DNA of 64,000 nt from Nonomuraea guangzhouensis (GCF_019396345.1 NZ_JAHKRM010000001.1:1-64000), one strand, 5' to 3'; counted from the stretch's first letter, positions 14,997-24,186 are shown. Numbers and translations are program-made. Notes: a model not told the origin generated them from the letters alone.

Positions 14997-15754
14997 CCAC
15001 CGCCATCTCTCAGAGCCTGACACTGGCCTGGCGCAGCCTCATCCCGTTGAAGAACAGCCCCGGCCAGCTCATCGGCATGCTGCTGCAGCCGGTTTTCATG
15101 ATCGTGGTCTTCGTCTATCTGTTCGGCGGGGCGGCGGGCGGTGACCGGGACGGCGCGGTGCTGTACATGCTGCCCGGCGTGCTCGTCCAGGTGGCGTTGA
15201 TGGCGACGATCGGCACCGGCATGAACCTGGCCACCGACATCGGCAACGGGGTGTTCGACCGGTTCAGGACCATGCCGATCGCCAGATCCGCGCCCCTGGC
15301 CGGGCGGGTGCTGGCGGACCTGCTGACGCTGCTGGTCACGGTCATCATGTCGCTGATCGTGGGGTACGCCGTGGGGTTCCGCGTACACACCGATCCGCTG
15401 AGCACGCTGGCCGGGGTCGGCCTGGTGCTGCTGTTCGCGATGGCGCTGAGCTGGGGATCGGCCTGGATCGGCCTCATCGCCAAGTCCGTCACGTCCATGC
15501 AGGGCATCTCGACGGCCGTGCTGCTCCCGCTGACGCTGGGCAGCAGCGCCTTCATCCCCGCGACGGACCTGCCCGGCTGGCTGACCTGGTGGATGGGCGT
15601 CAACCCGGTCTCACACCTGGCGGGGGCGATCCGCGGCCTCATGGTCGGCGGCCTGCGGGCCACGGACCTGTGGATCACGTTCGGCTGGACCGCCGCCCTG
15701 CTCGCCGTCTTCACCCCGCTCGCGCTGCGGGCCTACAACAGGAGAGTTCGATGA
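14993..15754 (+). CDS. DrrB-type ABC-2 permease
   Basis: A 253-residue membrane protein with six predicted helices. The N-terminal cytoplasmic region ends in PGQLIGMLLQPVFMIVVFVYLFG. The ABC-2 motif region FDRFRTMPIARSAPLAGRVLADL and the loop FIPATDLPGWLTWWMGVNPVSHLAGAIRGL fit DrrB-type permeases. It pairs with the ATPase just upstream (4-bp overlap) and overlaps the hydrolase gene downstream by 4 bp, so all three are co-translated. The substrate is unknown; drug or lipid export is the family role. Confidence 0.92.
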   Translation: MTTAISQSLTLAWRSLIPLKNSPGQLIGMLLQPVFMIVVFVYLFGGAAGGDRDGAVLYMLPGVLVQVALMATIGTGMNLATDIGNGVFDRFRTMPIARSAPLAGRVLADLLTLLVTVIMSLIVGYAVGFRVHTDPLSTLAGVGLVLLFAMALSWGSAWIGLIAKSVTSMQGISTAVLLPLTLGSSAFIPATDLPGWLTWWMGVNPVSHLAGAIRGLMVGGLRATDLWITFGWTAALLAVFTPLALRAYNRRVR

Positions 15755-17322
15755 TCGAGACCACCGAGACCATGACCACCCGCGACGGCGTCACGCTCGT
15801 CGCCACACTCTGGCGGCCCGCCGGGCCCGGTCCCTTTCCGGTGCTGCTGTCCCGCACGCCGTACGGCAGGGCGGAGCAGGGACCCGGACTGCACCTGGAT
15901 CTGCCCCGGCTGGTGGCCGCCGGATACGCGGTCGTGGTCCAGGACGTACGCGGGACCGGCGACTCGGACGGCACGTTCCGGTTCATCGCCGGGGAGGCCG
16001 CCGACGGCCATGACGCGGTGCGATGGGCGGCCACGCGGTCCTGGTCGGACGGGAACGTCGGCATGTTCGGCGACTCCTACCTGGGCATCACCCAGCTCCT
16101 GGCCGCGCAGGAGCGCCCGGAGGGCCTGCGCGCCATCGCGCCGCACGTGGCGCCGGGGGGACTGCACGAGGTCGTGTACAGCTCGGGCGTGCCCAACCTC
16201 AACATCGTGCTGACCGTCAGCTCGGTCGTGCTCGCGGTCAACGAGCTGGACCGCCGCATCAACCGGGGTACGGCGCAGGAATCCGACAAGAACGCCTATC
16301 TGGCGGCGCTGGGCTTCCCCGAGAACGTGCAGGCGATGGCCGAACGGCTGCCGCTCAGCGACCAGCCGCTCCTGGCCGACCTCGTGCCCTTCTACGCCGG
16401 CTGGATGGACCACCCCGATCCGGCCGCGGAGCTGTGGCGGGACGGCGTCGTCCACTACGAAAGGATCGAGGTGCCGGCGCTGGTGGGCACCGGCTGGTAC
16501 GACTACTTCCGCGACGCCTCCATCGGCCACTACCAGCACCTGCGCGGCGGGTCCCGGCTCGTCGTGGGCCCGTGGGCGCACTTCACGCAGGACCGTGACG
16601 TGTGCGGGCGGGACTTCGGGGAGCGGGCGAGCCAGGACGCGATCGACTGGACCGGCCTGCACCTGGACTGGTTCGGCCAGTGGCTGCGCGGCGAGCCGGC
16701 GCCCGAGCGGGCCAGGGTGACGTACTTCCTGATGGGCGCCGACGAGTGGCGCACCGCGGCGGACTGGCCGCCGCCCGCCGCCCGGCGCGTGGCCTACCAT
16801 CTCGGCCCGGACGGCACGCTCGGCACCGTCCCGGCGGGCGGCGGGGGCGGCGAGTTCGGCTGCGACCCCGACCACCCGGTGCCCACGGTGGGTGGCGCGG
16901 TGATGACGTTCGACGCGTTCGGGCCGCTCGACCAGCGCCCGCTGGACGACCGCGACGACGTCCTGCGCTACCGGAGCGAGCCGCTCGACGACGCGCTGGA
17001 GGTGACGGGGGCGGCCGAGCTGGTCGTGCTCGTGTCGTCCACCGCGACCGGCACGGACGTCGCGGCCAAGCTGATCGACGTGCACCCCGACGGCCGCGCC
17101 GAGCTGCTGACCGACGCCGTCACCCGGGTGACGGACCTGGTGCCCGGCGAGGTGCGCGAGGTCAAGGTCGAGCTGGGCGCGATCTCGAACCTCTTCCGCC
17201 CGGGGCACCGGATCAGGATCGACGTGGCGGGCTCGAACTTCCCCAGGTTCGGCAGGAACCCCGAGAAGGGCACGACCACGATCCACGACCCGTCCTACGT
17301 GATGCTGCCGATCATCTCGTAG
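15751..17322 (+). CDS. CocE/NonD-family serine hydrolase (S15-type)
   Basis: A 523-residue alpha/beta hydrolase of the X-Pro dipeptidyl-peptidase/cocaine-esterase type. The nucleophile is Ser109 in GDSYLG, the oxyanion/early motif is SRTPYGR, and the likely acid and base lie in the GTGWYDYFRD and GPWAHF regions. Residues from about 310 form the PepX C-terminal jelly-roll. No signal peptide is present, so it acts in the cytoplasm on esters or acyl-amides. ATG at 15751 overlaps the permease stop and is preceded by AGGAG. The end overlaps the convergent AfsR-like gene by 28 bp. Co-translation with DrrAB suggests it modifies or inactivates the exported compound (inference). Confidence 0.9.
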   Translation: MIETTETMTTRDGVTLVATLWRPAGPGPFPVLLSRTPYGRAEQGPGLHLDLPRLVAAGYAVVVQDVRGTGDSDGTFRFIAGEAADGHDAVRWAATRSWSDGNVGMFGDSYLGITQLLAAQERPEGLRAIAPHVAPGGLHEVVYSSGVPNLNIVLTVSSVVLAVNELDRRINRGTAQESDKNAYLAALGFPENVQAMAERLPLSDQPLLADLVPFYAGWMDHPDPAAELWRDGVVHYERIEVPALVGTGWYDYFRDASIGHYQHLRGGSRLVVGPWAHFTQDRDVCGRDFGERASQDAIDWTGLHLDWFGQWLRGEPAPERARVTYFLMGADEWRTAADWPPPAARRVAYHLGPDGTLGTVPAGGGGGEFGCDPDHPVPTVGGAVMTFDAFGPLDQRPLDDRDDVLRYRSEPLDDALEVTGAAELVVLVSSTATGTDVAAKLIDVHPDGRAELLTDAVTRVTDLVPGEVREVKVELGAISNLFRPGHRIRIDVAGSNFPRFGRNPEKGTTTIHDPSYVMLPIIS

Positions 17323-20300
17323 ACCTCCTGCCTGGTCATGGCGGCGCCCTTGCCGTACAGGTCGTCGTAGCGCGAGTCGCCGAGCGCGGTCCTGGCCGAC
17401 ACCGTCCCCGCGACGGTGTCGGCCGCGATGTCGGGCGGCTCGACCGCGGCCGACGCGCCGAACAGGACCGCCGCACGTTCCGGGGCGCCGCCCGCCAGCT
17501 CGGCCAGCGCGCAACCGGCCAGCACCACCGACAGGTATGGCAGATCGGGTGTGGGCCCCAGCAGGCCGAGCGCCAGACGATGTTGTTCGAGCCCGGTCTC
17601 GGGGTCGCCGCCGACCGCCAGCGCCCTGCCGTAGCCGGTCCGGACCGCGACCGCGAGCTGCGGGATCGCCGGGGCCTCGGGAAGCAGCTCGAACAGGCCG
17701 CGATAGGCGGCCAGGCTCTCCTCGATGTCACCGAGCCGGTAGGCCAGCGCCGCCTCCCCCAGGCCGAGCTGGATGAGGGTGAACGCCGAGATCTCCTCGC
17801 CAGCGCCGATCCGGGCCCTGGCCGGGCCGGTGGTCGCGTCCAGGCGGGCCTTGGCCAGGTCGGCGGCGGCTCCGTCGAGGTCGCCGCTCTGCGCGCGGAG
17901 CGTCGCCAGCCGCGTCAGCGTCGAGATCGTCTCCTCCGGGCTCACCCACTCGCTGGTGAGCGAGACGGTCTCGGCGATCAGCGCGTCCGAACGCTCGCCG
18001 CGCTCGGCGCGCAGCGCGGCGAGGCCCAGCAGCGCCTCGCTCAGCCCCCATCGGTCGCCCAGCTTCCGGAAACCGGCCACCGCCTGTTCGAGTGCCTCCT
18101 CTGACCGGTGCGGGCCGCCGATCATCTTGGCCGAGCTGGCCAACCAGAGATCGTCGCTCGCGGCGTACCGGTCGAGCAGCGCGGCGGCGTGCTCGTCCCG
18201 CCCGCCCGCGCCCGCCATGACGGCCCGGCTGATCAGCAGCAGCGGGTGGGTGGGGCCTTCCCGCTCCGCCGCCTCGATCAACTCGTCCATGTACGTCGAC
18301 AGCGTCTCCATCGCGGGCCGATCGCCGACGATCTCGGCGAACCGGTCCACCCCGTCCGCGAACAGGCAGGCCGTGTACGCCCGCACCAGGCCTTCCGGCG
18401 GGGTGTCGCCCGCCAGGTCGAGCACCTGCCGCGCCCAGGTCGCGCCGTCGCGCCGGTAGCCGCACATCCACCAGTACCAGTTGAGTGCCGCGCAGAGCCG
18501 CAGCGCGAGCTCCACGTCGCGCCGGTCGAGCGCCCAGCGCAGCGCCACCGAGTAGTCGTCGCGCTCGGCCGAGAGCCGCTCGATCCACTCGATCTGCGCG
18601 CCGGTCCGCAGCTCGGGAACCGCCCGTTCGGCGAGGTCGAGCAGGTGTACGACATGGCGCCGCCGGTACGTGTCCGCCTCCCCCGCCTCGGCCAGCCGGT
18701 CGGCGGCGTACGCGCGGATCGTCTCCAGCATCGAATAGCGGCCTTCCGGCGACACCTGGACCAGCGATTTGTCGGCCAGCGCGCCCAGCACGTCGGCGGT
18801 GCCACCGCACACGGCCTCGACGGACTCGAGCGTGGCGCCGCCCGCGAAGATCGCGAACCTGCGGGCCAGCTCGCGTTCCGGCTCGTCGAGCAGGTCCCAG
18901 CTCCACTCGACGACCGCTCTGAGCGTCTGCTGGCGGGGCAACGCCGTACGGCTGCCGCCCGTCAGCAGCCTGAAGCGATCGTCGATGCGGTCGGCGAGCT
19001 GCCGCGGCGTCATCGTGCGCAGCCGGGCCGCGGCCAGCTCAATGGCCAGCGGCATGCCGTCCAGCCTGCGGCACAGGGCCACCACGGCGGCGACGTTCTC
19101 CTCGTCGAGGGCGAACGCGGGGCGGGCCGCGGTGGCGCGGTCGAGCAGCAGCCGAACCGACGGGTATTCGGCCGCCCGCGCCGCGCCCACCCCCGTCGGG
19201 GGCGGCTCCAGCGGCGGGATGGGCGCCAGCCGCTCCCCCGGCACGCCGAGCGGCTCACGGCTGGTGGCCAGCACGTGCACGCCCGGGCAGCCGGTGAGCA
19301 GGTCGTCGGCCAGGCGGGCGGCGGCGTCGACGAGGTGCTCGCAGTTGTCCAGCACGATCAGCACCCGGCGCTCACCCAGGGCCTCGACCACCTGCTGCAG
19401 CGGTCCGCCCGCTACCGGCCACCCGGCCTGCGTGTCCGGCCCTTGGCGCGGATAGCCGGCCATACCCGCTCCCGGGCCACCGGCCACGTCCCACCCCTGA
19501 CCACCGGCTGCCTCCGGTCCCTGGCCACCCGCCACGTCCCGCCCATGGCCACCCGCCACCTCCGGCCCCTGGCCACCAGCCGCGGCCCGCTCCTGACGAC
19601 CGGCCACGTCCGGTCCTCGGTGAGGGGTGCCGGGCATGGTTGGCAGGTCCGGTTCCTTGCGTGAGTAGCCGGGGCGGTCGTCGCGCAGGCCGAGGGCGTC
19701 GAGCAGCGCGCCGGGAACGGCGGCCGGGTCGGTGACGGGGGCCAGTTCGACCATCCACGTGCCGTCGAACCGCGCGCCCATGCGCAGGGCCGTCTCACCG
19801 GCCAGCCTGGTCTTGCCCGCGCCGCCCGGGCCGACGATCGTGACCATCCGGGCGTGGCCGAGGACGGCGGTCAGCAGGTCCAGCTCGTCCTCCCGGCCGA
19901 TGAACGTGGTCAAAGGGACCCGGATGTTGCCCTTGGGGAGGTCGCGCCGCCTGGGGGCAGGCTGCCGTACGGGAACGTCGCCTGACACGACGGCCAGGTG
20001 CGCGGCGCGCAACTCGGGCCCGGGGTCGACGCCGAGCTCGTCGGCGAGCGTCCCGCGGGTGCGCTCGAACAGGGCCAGCGCGTCGGCCTGCCGCCCGGCG
20101 GCGGCGAGGCCGCGCATCTCCAGCGCGCACAGCCGCTCGCGGAGGGGGTGCGCGCTCACCTCCGCGCCCAGATCGGCAGGCTCCCCCGCCGCCAGCCGCG
20201 CCTCGGCCCGAGCCTCGACGGCGGCCAGCCGGTCCTCCTCGAGCCCCGCCGCCACATTCGCCAAGTACGGCACAGCACCGAGATCGGCCAGCGCCGCCCC

Positions 20301-20891
20301 ACGCCAGAGCGCGAGCGCCTCATCGAGCATCACCGTCCCGCTCGTGCGCGCCTCCTGGGAAGAGCCCGTCTCCCGGGGAGAGTCCGCCGCCGCCCAGGCC
20401 ACACTCGCCTCCCAGGAAGAGCCCGCCTCCCGGGGAGAGCGCTCGTCCCGGGACGAGCCCGGGGTCTGGGCAGGGCGGGTGTCCTGGGTCTCGGGCGTCT
20501 CCCACGTCGGGCGTGCCTGCCACGTCGGGCTCGGGTCCTGGGCAGGGCGTGCGTCCAGGGGCGAGGTCGCGGCTCGGGTCAGGTGGCGGAAGCGCAGGGC
20601 GTCGACCTGGTCGGGGTCGATGGCCAGCAGGTAGCCGCCCGGCCGGCTCCGCACGATCTCGTACGGCCGGAGCGCCACCCGTAACCGTCTGACCAGCGTC
20701 TGCAGCGCGTTGGCGGCGTTGACCGGCGGCTCGTCCGGCCACAGCGCGTCGATGAGCCGCTCCGACGTGACGGTCCGGCCGGCTGCCAGGGCGAGGACCG
20801 CCAGGAGGGCCCGAACCCGGAACCCACCGACCGCGACCGGCTCCGCGTCGGCCGTCGCCACTTCCAGCGTCCCAAGGATGGAAATCCGCAC
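17295..20891 (-). CDS. AfsR-like BTAD/NB-ARC transcriptional regulator, giant form with repeat insertions
   Basis: About 1,198 residues. The N-terminus (RISILGTLEV) is an OmpR-like winged helix, followed by a bacterial transcriptional activation domain that contains a long Ser/Arg/Glu-rich insertion. An NB-ARC ATPase follows, with Walker A GPGGAGKT and Walker B VLIVLDNCEHL, then helical repeats at the C-terminus. An octapeptide repeat (GPEVAGGQ-type, seven copies) is inserted between Walker A and Walker B. GTG at 20891 is preferred because AGGA lies 8 nt upstream; ATG at 20900 is possible. AfsR-type proteins activate secondary-metabolite and exporter genes. The adjacent drrAB-hydrolase operon, with its 11-bp-period box, is the obvious target (inference). 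Confidence 0.9.
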   Translation of the reverse strand: MRISILGTLEVATADAEPVAVGGFRVRALLAVLALAAGRTVTSERLIDALWPDEPPVNAANALQTLVRRLRVALRPYEIVRSRPGGYLLAIDPDQVDALRFRHLTRAATSPLDARPAQDPSPTWQARPTWETPETQDTRPAQTPGSSRDERSPREAGSSWEASVAWAAADSPRETGSSQEARTSGTVMLDEALALWRGAALADLGAVPYLANVAAGLEEDRLAAVEARAEARLAAGEPADLGAEVSAHPLRERLCALEMRGLAAAGRQADALALFERTRGTLADELGVDPGPELRAAHLAVVSGDVPVRQPAPRRRDLPKGNIRVPLTTFIGREDELDLLTAVLGHARMVTIVGPGGAGKTRLAGETALRMGARFDGTWMVELAPVTDPAAVPGALLDALGLRDDRPGYSRKEPDLPTMPGTPHRGPDVAGRQERAAAGGQGPEVAGGHGRDVAGGQGPEAAGGQGWDVAGGPGAGMAGYPRQGPDTQAGWPVAGGPLQQVVEALGERRVLIVLDNCEHLVDAAARLADDLLTGCPGVHVLATSREPLGVPGERLAPIPPLEPPPTGVGAARAAEYPSVRLLLDRATAARPAFALDEENVAAVVALCRRLDGMPLAIELAAARLRTMTPRQLADRIDDRFRLLTGGSRTALPRQQTLRAVVEWSWDLLDEPERELARRFAIFAGGATLESVEAVCGGTADVLGALADKSLVQVSPEGRYSMLETIRAYAADRLAEAGEADTYRRRHVVHLLDLAERAVPELRTGAQIEWIERLSAERDDYSVALRWALDRRDVELALRLCAALNWYWWMCGYRRDGATWARQVLDLAGDTPPEGLVRAYTACLFADGVDRFAEIVGDRPAMETLSTYMDELIEAAEREGPTHPLLLISRAVMAGAGGRDEHAAALLDRYAASDDLWLASSAKMIGGPHRSEEALEQAVAGFRKLGDRWGLSEALLGLAALRAERGERSDALIAETVSLTSEWVSPEETISTLTRLATLRAQSGDLDGAAADLAKARLDATTGPARARIGAGEEISAFTLIQLGLGEAALAYRLGDIEESLAAYRGLFELLPEAPAIPQLAVAVRTGYGRALAVGGDPETGLEQHRLALGLLGPTPDLPYLSVVLAGCALAELAGGAPERAAVLFGASAAVEPPDIAADTVAGTVSARTALGDSRYDDLYGKGAAMTRQEVYEMIGSIT
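19449..19616 (-). repeat. Seven tandem 24-bp repeats coding an octapeptide
   Basis: Read on the minus strand from 19616, seven consecutive 24-bp units encode GPDVAGRQ, ERAAAGGQ, GPEVAGGH, GRDVAGGQ, GPEAAGGQ, GWDVAGGP and GAGMAGYP. The array is in frame inside the ATPase domain of the AfsR-like regulator. It is a likely site of copy-number variation between strains. Confidence 0.85.
20335..20555 (-). repeat. Imperfect repeats coding a Ser/Glu/Arg/Trp-rich insertion
   Basis: Within the BTAD-coding part of the AfsR-like gene, related segments recur: SPREAGSSWEA and SPRETGSSQEA, PTWQA and PTWET, ARPAQDP and TRPAQTP. The insertion of about 70 residues interrupts an otherwise ordinary activation domain and looks like slippage-born low-complexity sequence. 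Confidence 0.6.
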
Positions 20892-20979
20892 AAAACCCAT
20901 CCTGCCGCGTCCCGCGGAGTGAACGCTCAAGCGGGACGGCTCGCGCGACCACCCCTAGCCGCGCGAGCCGTACCCACTC

Positions 20980-22074
20980 TCAAACGGCGAACCCGCCGAA
21001 CAACAGCGCGGCCAGCCCCAGCGCCAGCAGCAGGTTCACCGCCGTCGCGGCGGCGAAGACGCCGACCGGACGCCAGCCCGCCTCCCTCAGTGAGGAGACG
21101 CGGAACTCCAGCCCGATGCTGACGAACGCCAGGATCAGGAACCAGATTCGAAGGTCGTTCACCACCCCGATGGCGGCCTTGTCGCCGCCCACCCCCAGAT
21201 ACCAGGTGGCGATCACCGAGGCGGCCACGAAGCCGAGCACGAACTTCGGAAAGCGATGCCACAGGTCGGCCGGCCGAGGCCGAGGGGCGTCGGGGCGGCG
21301 TTCGACCTTGAACGCGAAGTAGGCGGTCAGCGCGACGGCGACGACGCCCATGAGCGCGTTCTGCGTGACCTTGACGATGGTGGCGACCTGGAGCGCCTGC
21401 TCGCCGACGATCGCGCCCGCCGCCGTCACGGCCGCCGTGGTGTCGATGTTGCCGCCGATCCACGCGCCCGCCACCTCGGGGCTCAGCCCCAGCGCCCCGG
21501 CCAGCCAGGGCAGCACGAAGATGGACGGCAGCGCGAACGCGATCACCAGGCTCGCGCTGTAGGCGAGCTGCTCCTTCTTGGCCTGTACGGCCCCGGCGGC
21601 GGCGATGGCCGCGCTGACGCCGCAGATCGACACGGCGGAGGCGAGGAGCGCCCGCAGCTTGTCGTCCAGCCCGAGCCGCCCGCCGAGCCACCAGGTGAAC
21701 AGGAAGACGCAGCTGATCAGCACGACCGCCTGGGCGATGGCCGGTCCCGCGGCGGTGACGATCACCTTGAGGTTGATCGACGCACCGAGCAGCACCAGGC
21801 CGGTCTTGATGAAGAACTCGGTCCTGAAGCCACCGGAGAGCCGCTCCCGCAGCCCGGTGGCGGTCAGCACGGCATTGCCGATCAGGCCGAGGGCGATGGC
21901 GTACACGGGATACTCGATGGCCGCGCCCAGCTGCTCGAACGGCCCGCCCTTCGTGGCCGCGGGCACGCTCTGCTCCAGGAATCTGGTGGCGGCGCCGAGC
22001 ACCAGCACCGCCAGCACTCCTCCGGCGACGTCCAGGCCGGTGGTCGTCCGGCCTTCGGTTGTTTCGGCGCTCAT
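20980..22074 (-). CDS. YeiH-family (UPF0324) putative sulfate/anion exporter
   Basis: A 364-residue polytopic membrane protein with about ten helices. Segments such as AIEYPVYAIALGLIGNAVL, TEFFIKTGLVLLGASINL, SAVSICGVSAAIAAAGAV and EVAGAWIGGNIDTTAAVTAAG are characteristic of the YeiH/UPF0324 family. The family is annotated as putative sulfate exporter on modest evidence. ATG at 22074 shares its A with the stop of a 35-codon gene upstream, so translation is coupled. It is divergent from the esterase gene. No regulator is adjacent. Confidence 0.88.
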   Translation of the reverse strand: MSAETTEGRTTTGLDVAGGVLAVLVLGAATRFLEQSVPAATKGGPFEQLGAAIEYPVYAIALGLIGNAVLTATGLRERLSGGFRTEFFIKTGLVLLGASINLKVIVTAAGPAIAQAVVLISCVFLFTWWLGGRLGLDDKLRALLASAVSICGVSAAIAAAGAVQAKKEQLAYSASLVIAFALPSIFVLPWLAGALGLSPEVAGAWIGGNIDTTAAVTAAGAIVGEQALQVATIVKVTQNALMGVVAVALTAYFAFKVERRPDAPRPRPADLWHRFPKFVLGFVAASVIATWYLGVGGDKAAIGVVNDLRIWFLILAFVSIGLEFRVSSLREAGWRPVGVFAAATAVNLLLALGLAALLFGGFAV

Positions 22075-22181
22075 CACGGCACCAGCCCGGCTGGGATCAC
22101 GCCTGTGATGACGAGCACGACCAGCGCCAGGCCGACGATGGTCGCCGCCCAGTCCTCGTTGATCGACCGCATGGGTTTCAT
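22074..22181 (-). CDS. Small single-span membrane protein coupled to the YeiH-type exporter
   Basis: A 35-codon frame starting at ATG 22181 (MKPMRSINEDWAAT...) with one hydrophobic helix (IVGLALVVLVITGVIPAGLV) and a polar, charged N-terminus. Its TGA stop overlaps the exporter ATG by one base (TGATG). Length, coupling and one clean helix suggest a real small subunit or stabiliser of the exporter rather than chance. No homologue can be named from sequence alone. Confidence 0.6.
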   Translation of the reverse strand: MKPMRSINEDWAATIVGLALVVLVITGVIPAGLVP

Positions 22182-22271
22182 GCTAAACCTACATAGAATT
22201 AAGGTAAAGCAGAATTTTCCGACGACCCAGGAGCGGTTTACACCGTCCGCCTTTCATGATGGATTCGGGCA

Positions 22272-23477
22272 ATGACCGTACAAGGGACGTGCGACCCCCG
22301 GTTCTCCCAGGTCGCGGAGGAGTTCGACCGCAACCTCGCGCTTCGCGGCGAGGTCGGCGCGTCGGTGTGCGTGGTTCTCGACGGCGAGGTCGTCGTCGAT
22401 CTCTGGGGCGGCGAGGCCGCTCCCGGCGTCCCCTGGCTGCACGACACGATCGGCCATGTCTGGTCATGTACGAAGGGCGCCACGGCGCTCTGCGCCCACA
22501 TGCTGAGCGCGCGCGGCGAGCTGGATCTCGACGCCCCCGTCACCCGCTACTGGCCCGAGTACGGCACACACGGCAAGGGTCCGACGCTGGTCAGGCACCT
22601 GCTCTCACACCAGGCGGGGCTTCCGGCGCTGCGTGAGCCGCTGCCGGACGGCGCGTTCTACGACTGGAAGCTGATGGCCGACCGGCTGGCCGGCGAGCAG
22701 CCGTTCTGGGAGCCGGGCACCCGGCACGGCTATCACGCGCTGACGTTCGGCTACCTGGTCGGCGAGGTCGTCCGCAGGGTGAGCGGGCGCTCGCTCGGCA
22801 CGTTCTTCCGCGAGGAGGTGGCCGAGCCGCTCGGCCTGGACTTCTGGCTGGGCCTGCCCGAGGAGCACGAGGGCCGGGTCGCGCCCACGATCCCCGCCGA
22901 CCCGCCGACGGACCCGCCCACGTTCTACGTCAAGGCGTTCACCGACCCCGGCTCCATTCCGGCGCTGCTGCTGGCCAACCAGGGCGGCTACATGACCACG
23001 CCCGGCGAGTCGGACAGCCGCGAGGCGCACGCGGCGGAGTTCGGCGCCGTCGGCGCGGTGACGAACGCCAGGGGCCTGGCCGGCATGTACCGGCCGCTCT
23101 CCCTCGGCGGCGGCGGGCTGGTGACCGAGGAGCAGGTGGCCGTCATGGGGCTGACCGCCTCGGCGGGGACCGACGCGGTGCTGGCCGTGCCGACCCGGTT
23201 CTCGACCGGCTTCATGAAGGCGGCCGACAACCGGTACCTGCCGCCCGCCGACAGCGAAGGCGCGCTGCTGTCCGCGACCGCGTTCGGCCACGCGGGCATG
23301 GGCGGCTCGCTCGGCTTCTGCGACCCGGCGGCCCGGCTGGCCTTCGGTTACACGATGAACAAGCAGGGCATCGGACTCGGCGTCAACCCACGCGGCCAGG
23401 CCCTGACGGACGCCACCTATCTGTCGCTCGGCTACCGGCAAGCCCATGGGGGAATTTGGTACGCGCCAAGGGATTAA
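22272..23477 (+). CDS. Serine beta-lactamase-like esterase (family VIII type)
   Basis: A 401-residue cytoplasmic protein of the class C beta-lactamase/EstB fold. The catalytic SxxK is Ser65-Cys-Thr-Lys68, the conserved Tyr lies in RHGYHALTFGYL, and a Gly-rich FGHAGMGGSLGF near residue 340 takes the place of the KTG motif. With no signal peptide, hydrolysis of cytoplasmic esters is more likely than beta-lactam resistance. It starts at ATG 22272, divergent from the YeiH-type operon. Nothing around it hints at the substrate. Confidence 0.88.
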   Translation: MTVQGTCDPRFSQVAEEFDRNLALRGEVGASVCVVLDGEVVVDLWGGEAAPGVPWLHDTIGHVWSCTKGATALCAHMLSARGELDLDAPVTRYWPEYGTHGKGPTLVRHLLSHQAGLPALREPLPDGAFYDWKLMADRLAGEQPFWEPGTRHGYHALTFGYLVGEVVRRVSGRSLGTFFREEVAEPLGLDFWLGLPEEHEGRVAPTIPADPPTDPPTFYVKAFTDPGSIPALLLANQGGYMTTPGESDSREAHAAEFGAVGAVTNARGLAGMYRPLSLGGGGLVTEEQVAVMGLTASAGTDAVLAVPTRFSTGFMKAADNRYLPPADSEGALLSATAFGHAGMGGSLGFCDPAARLAFGYTMNKQGIGLGVNPRGQALTDATYLSLGYRQAHGGIWYAPRD

Positions 23478-23523
23478 TCACGCGGTACCGTGACATGTCA
23501 TCACGCTTTCTGGAGCCAGCCGC

Positions 23524-24186
23524 ATGTTCTTCGGTATCACGAATCTGTCGACCTACATCATCGGCGCCTTCCTCATCATCCTGTTGCCCGGCCCGAACTC
23601 CCTGTACGTCCTGAGTTCGGCGGCCCAGCACGGGGTGCGGCACGGCTACCGGGCCGCCGCGGGCGTCTTCGTCGGCGACACGGTCCTGATGGCGCTCACG
23701 GCCGCGGGCGCGGCGTCGCTGCTGCGCTCCAGCCCGCTGCTGTTCACCATCGTCAAGTACGCGGGCGCCGGCTACCTGGCCTGGATCGGCTTCCAGATGC
23801 TGCGCGGCGCCTGGCGGGCCTGGCGCTCCCGGCCCGACACCGCCGAGCCCGTCGCCGCTGAGGCCGCGACCCCGGGCCGCCCGCCGAACCCGTTCCGCAA
23901 GGCGCTGGCGATCAGCCTGCTCAACCCCAAGGCGATTCTCTTCTTCGTCTCGTTCTTCATCCAGTTCGTGGATCCGGGGTACGGCACGCCCGTCCTGTCG
24001 TTCCTCATCCTGGGCGCGATCATCCAGGTCTTCAGCCTGCTCTACCTCACCGGGCTCATTTTCGGCGGCACCTTCCTGGCCACCCAGTTCCGCGCCCGCA
24101 GGAAGCTCAGCGCGGGCCTGACCTCGGGCGTCGGCGCCCTGTTCCTGGGCTTCGGCGCCAAGTTGGCCACCACGTCGCTGAGCTGA
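23524..24186 (+). CDS. LysE/LeuE-family amino acid exporter
   Basis: A 220-residue membrane protein with six predicted helices and the family hallmarks: the N-terminal LPGPNSLYVLSSAAQHGVRHGYRAA segment, LAWIGFQMLRGAW in the middle, and FRKALAISLLNPKAILFFVSFFIQFV. The central cytoplasmic loop is Pro/Ala-rich. LysE-superfamily proteins export amino acids or small metabolites down or against gradients without ATP. LeuE-type substrate preference is suggested by overall similarity only. It stands alone, 46 bp after the esterase gene, and could be read through from it. Confidence 0.88.
   Translation: MFFGITNLSTYIIGAFLIILLPGPNSLYVLSSAAQHGVRHGYRAAAGVFVGDTVLMALTAAGAASLLRSSPLLFTIVKYAGAGYLAWIGFQMLRGAWRAWRSRPDTAEPVAAEAATPGRPPNPFRKALAISLLNPKAILFFVSFFIQFVDPGYGTPVLSFLILGAIIQVFSLLYLTGLIFGGTFLATQFRARRKLSAGLTSGVGALFLGFGAKLATTSLS

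Noticed and set aside
21256-22275. Open frame antisense to the YeiH-type gene
   Set aside because: Shadow composition; the exporter and the small coupled frame explain this DNA.
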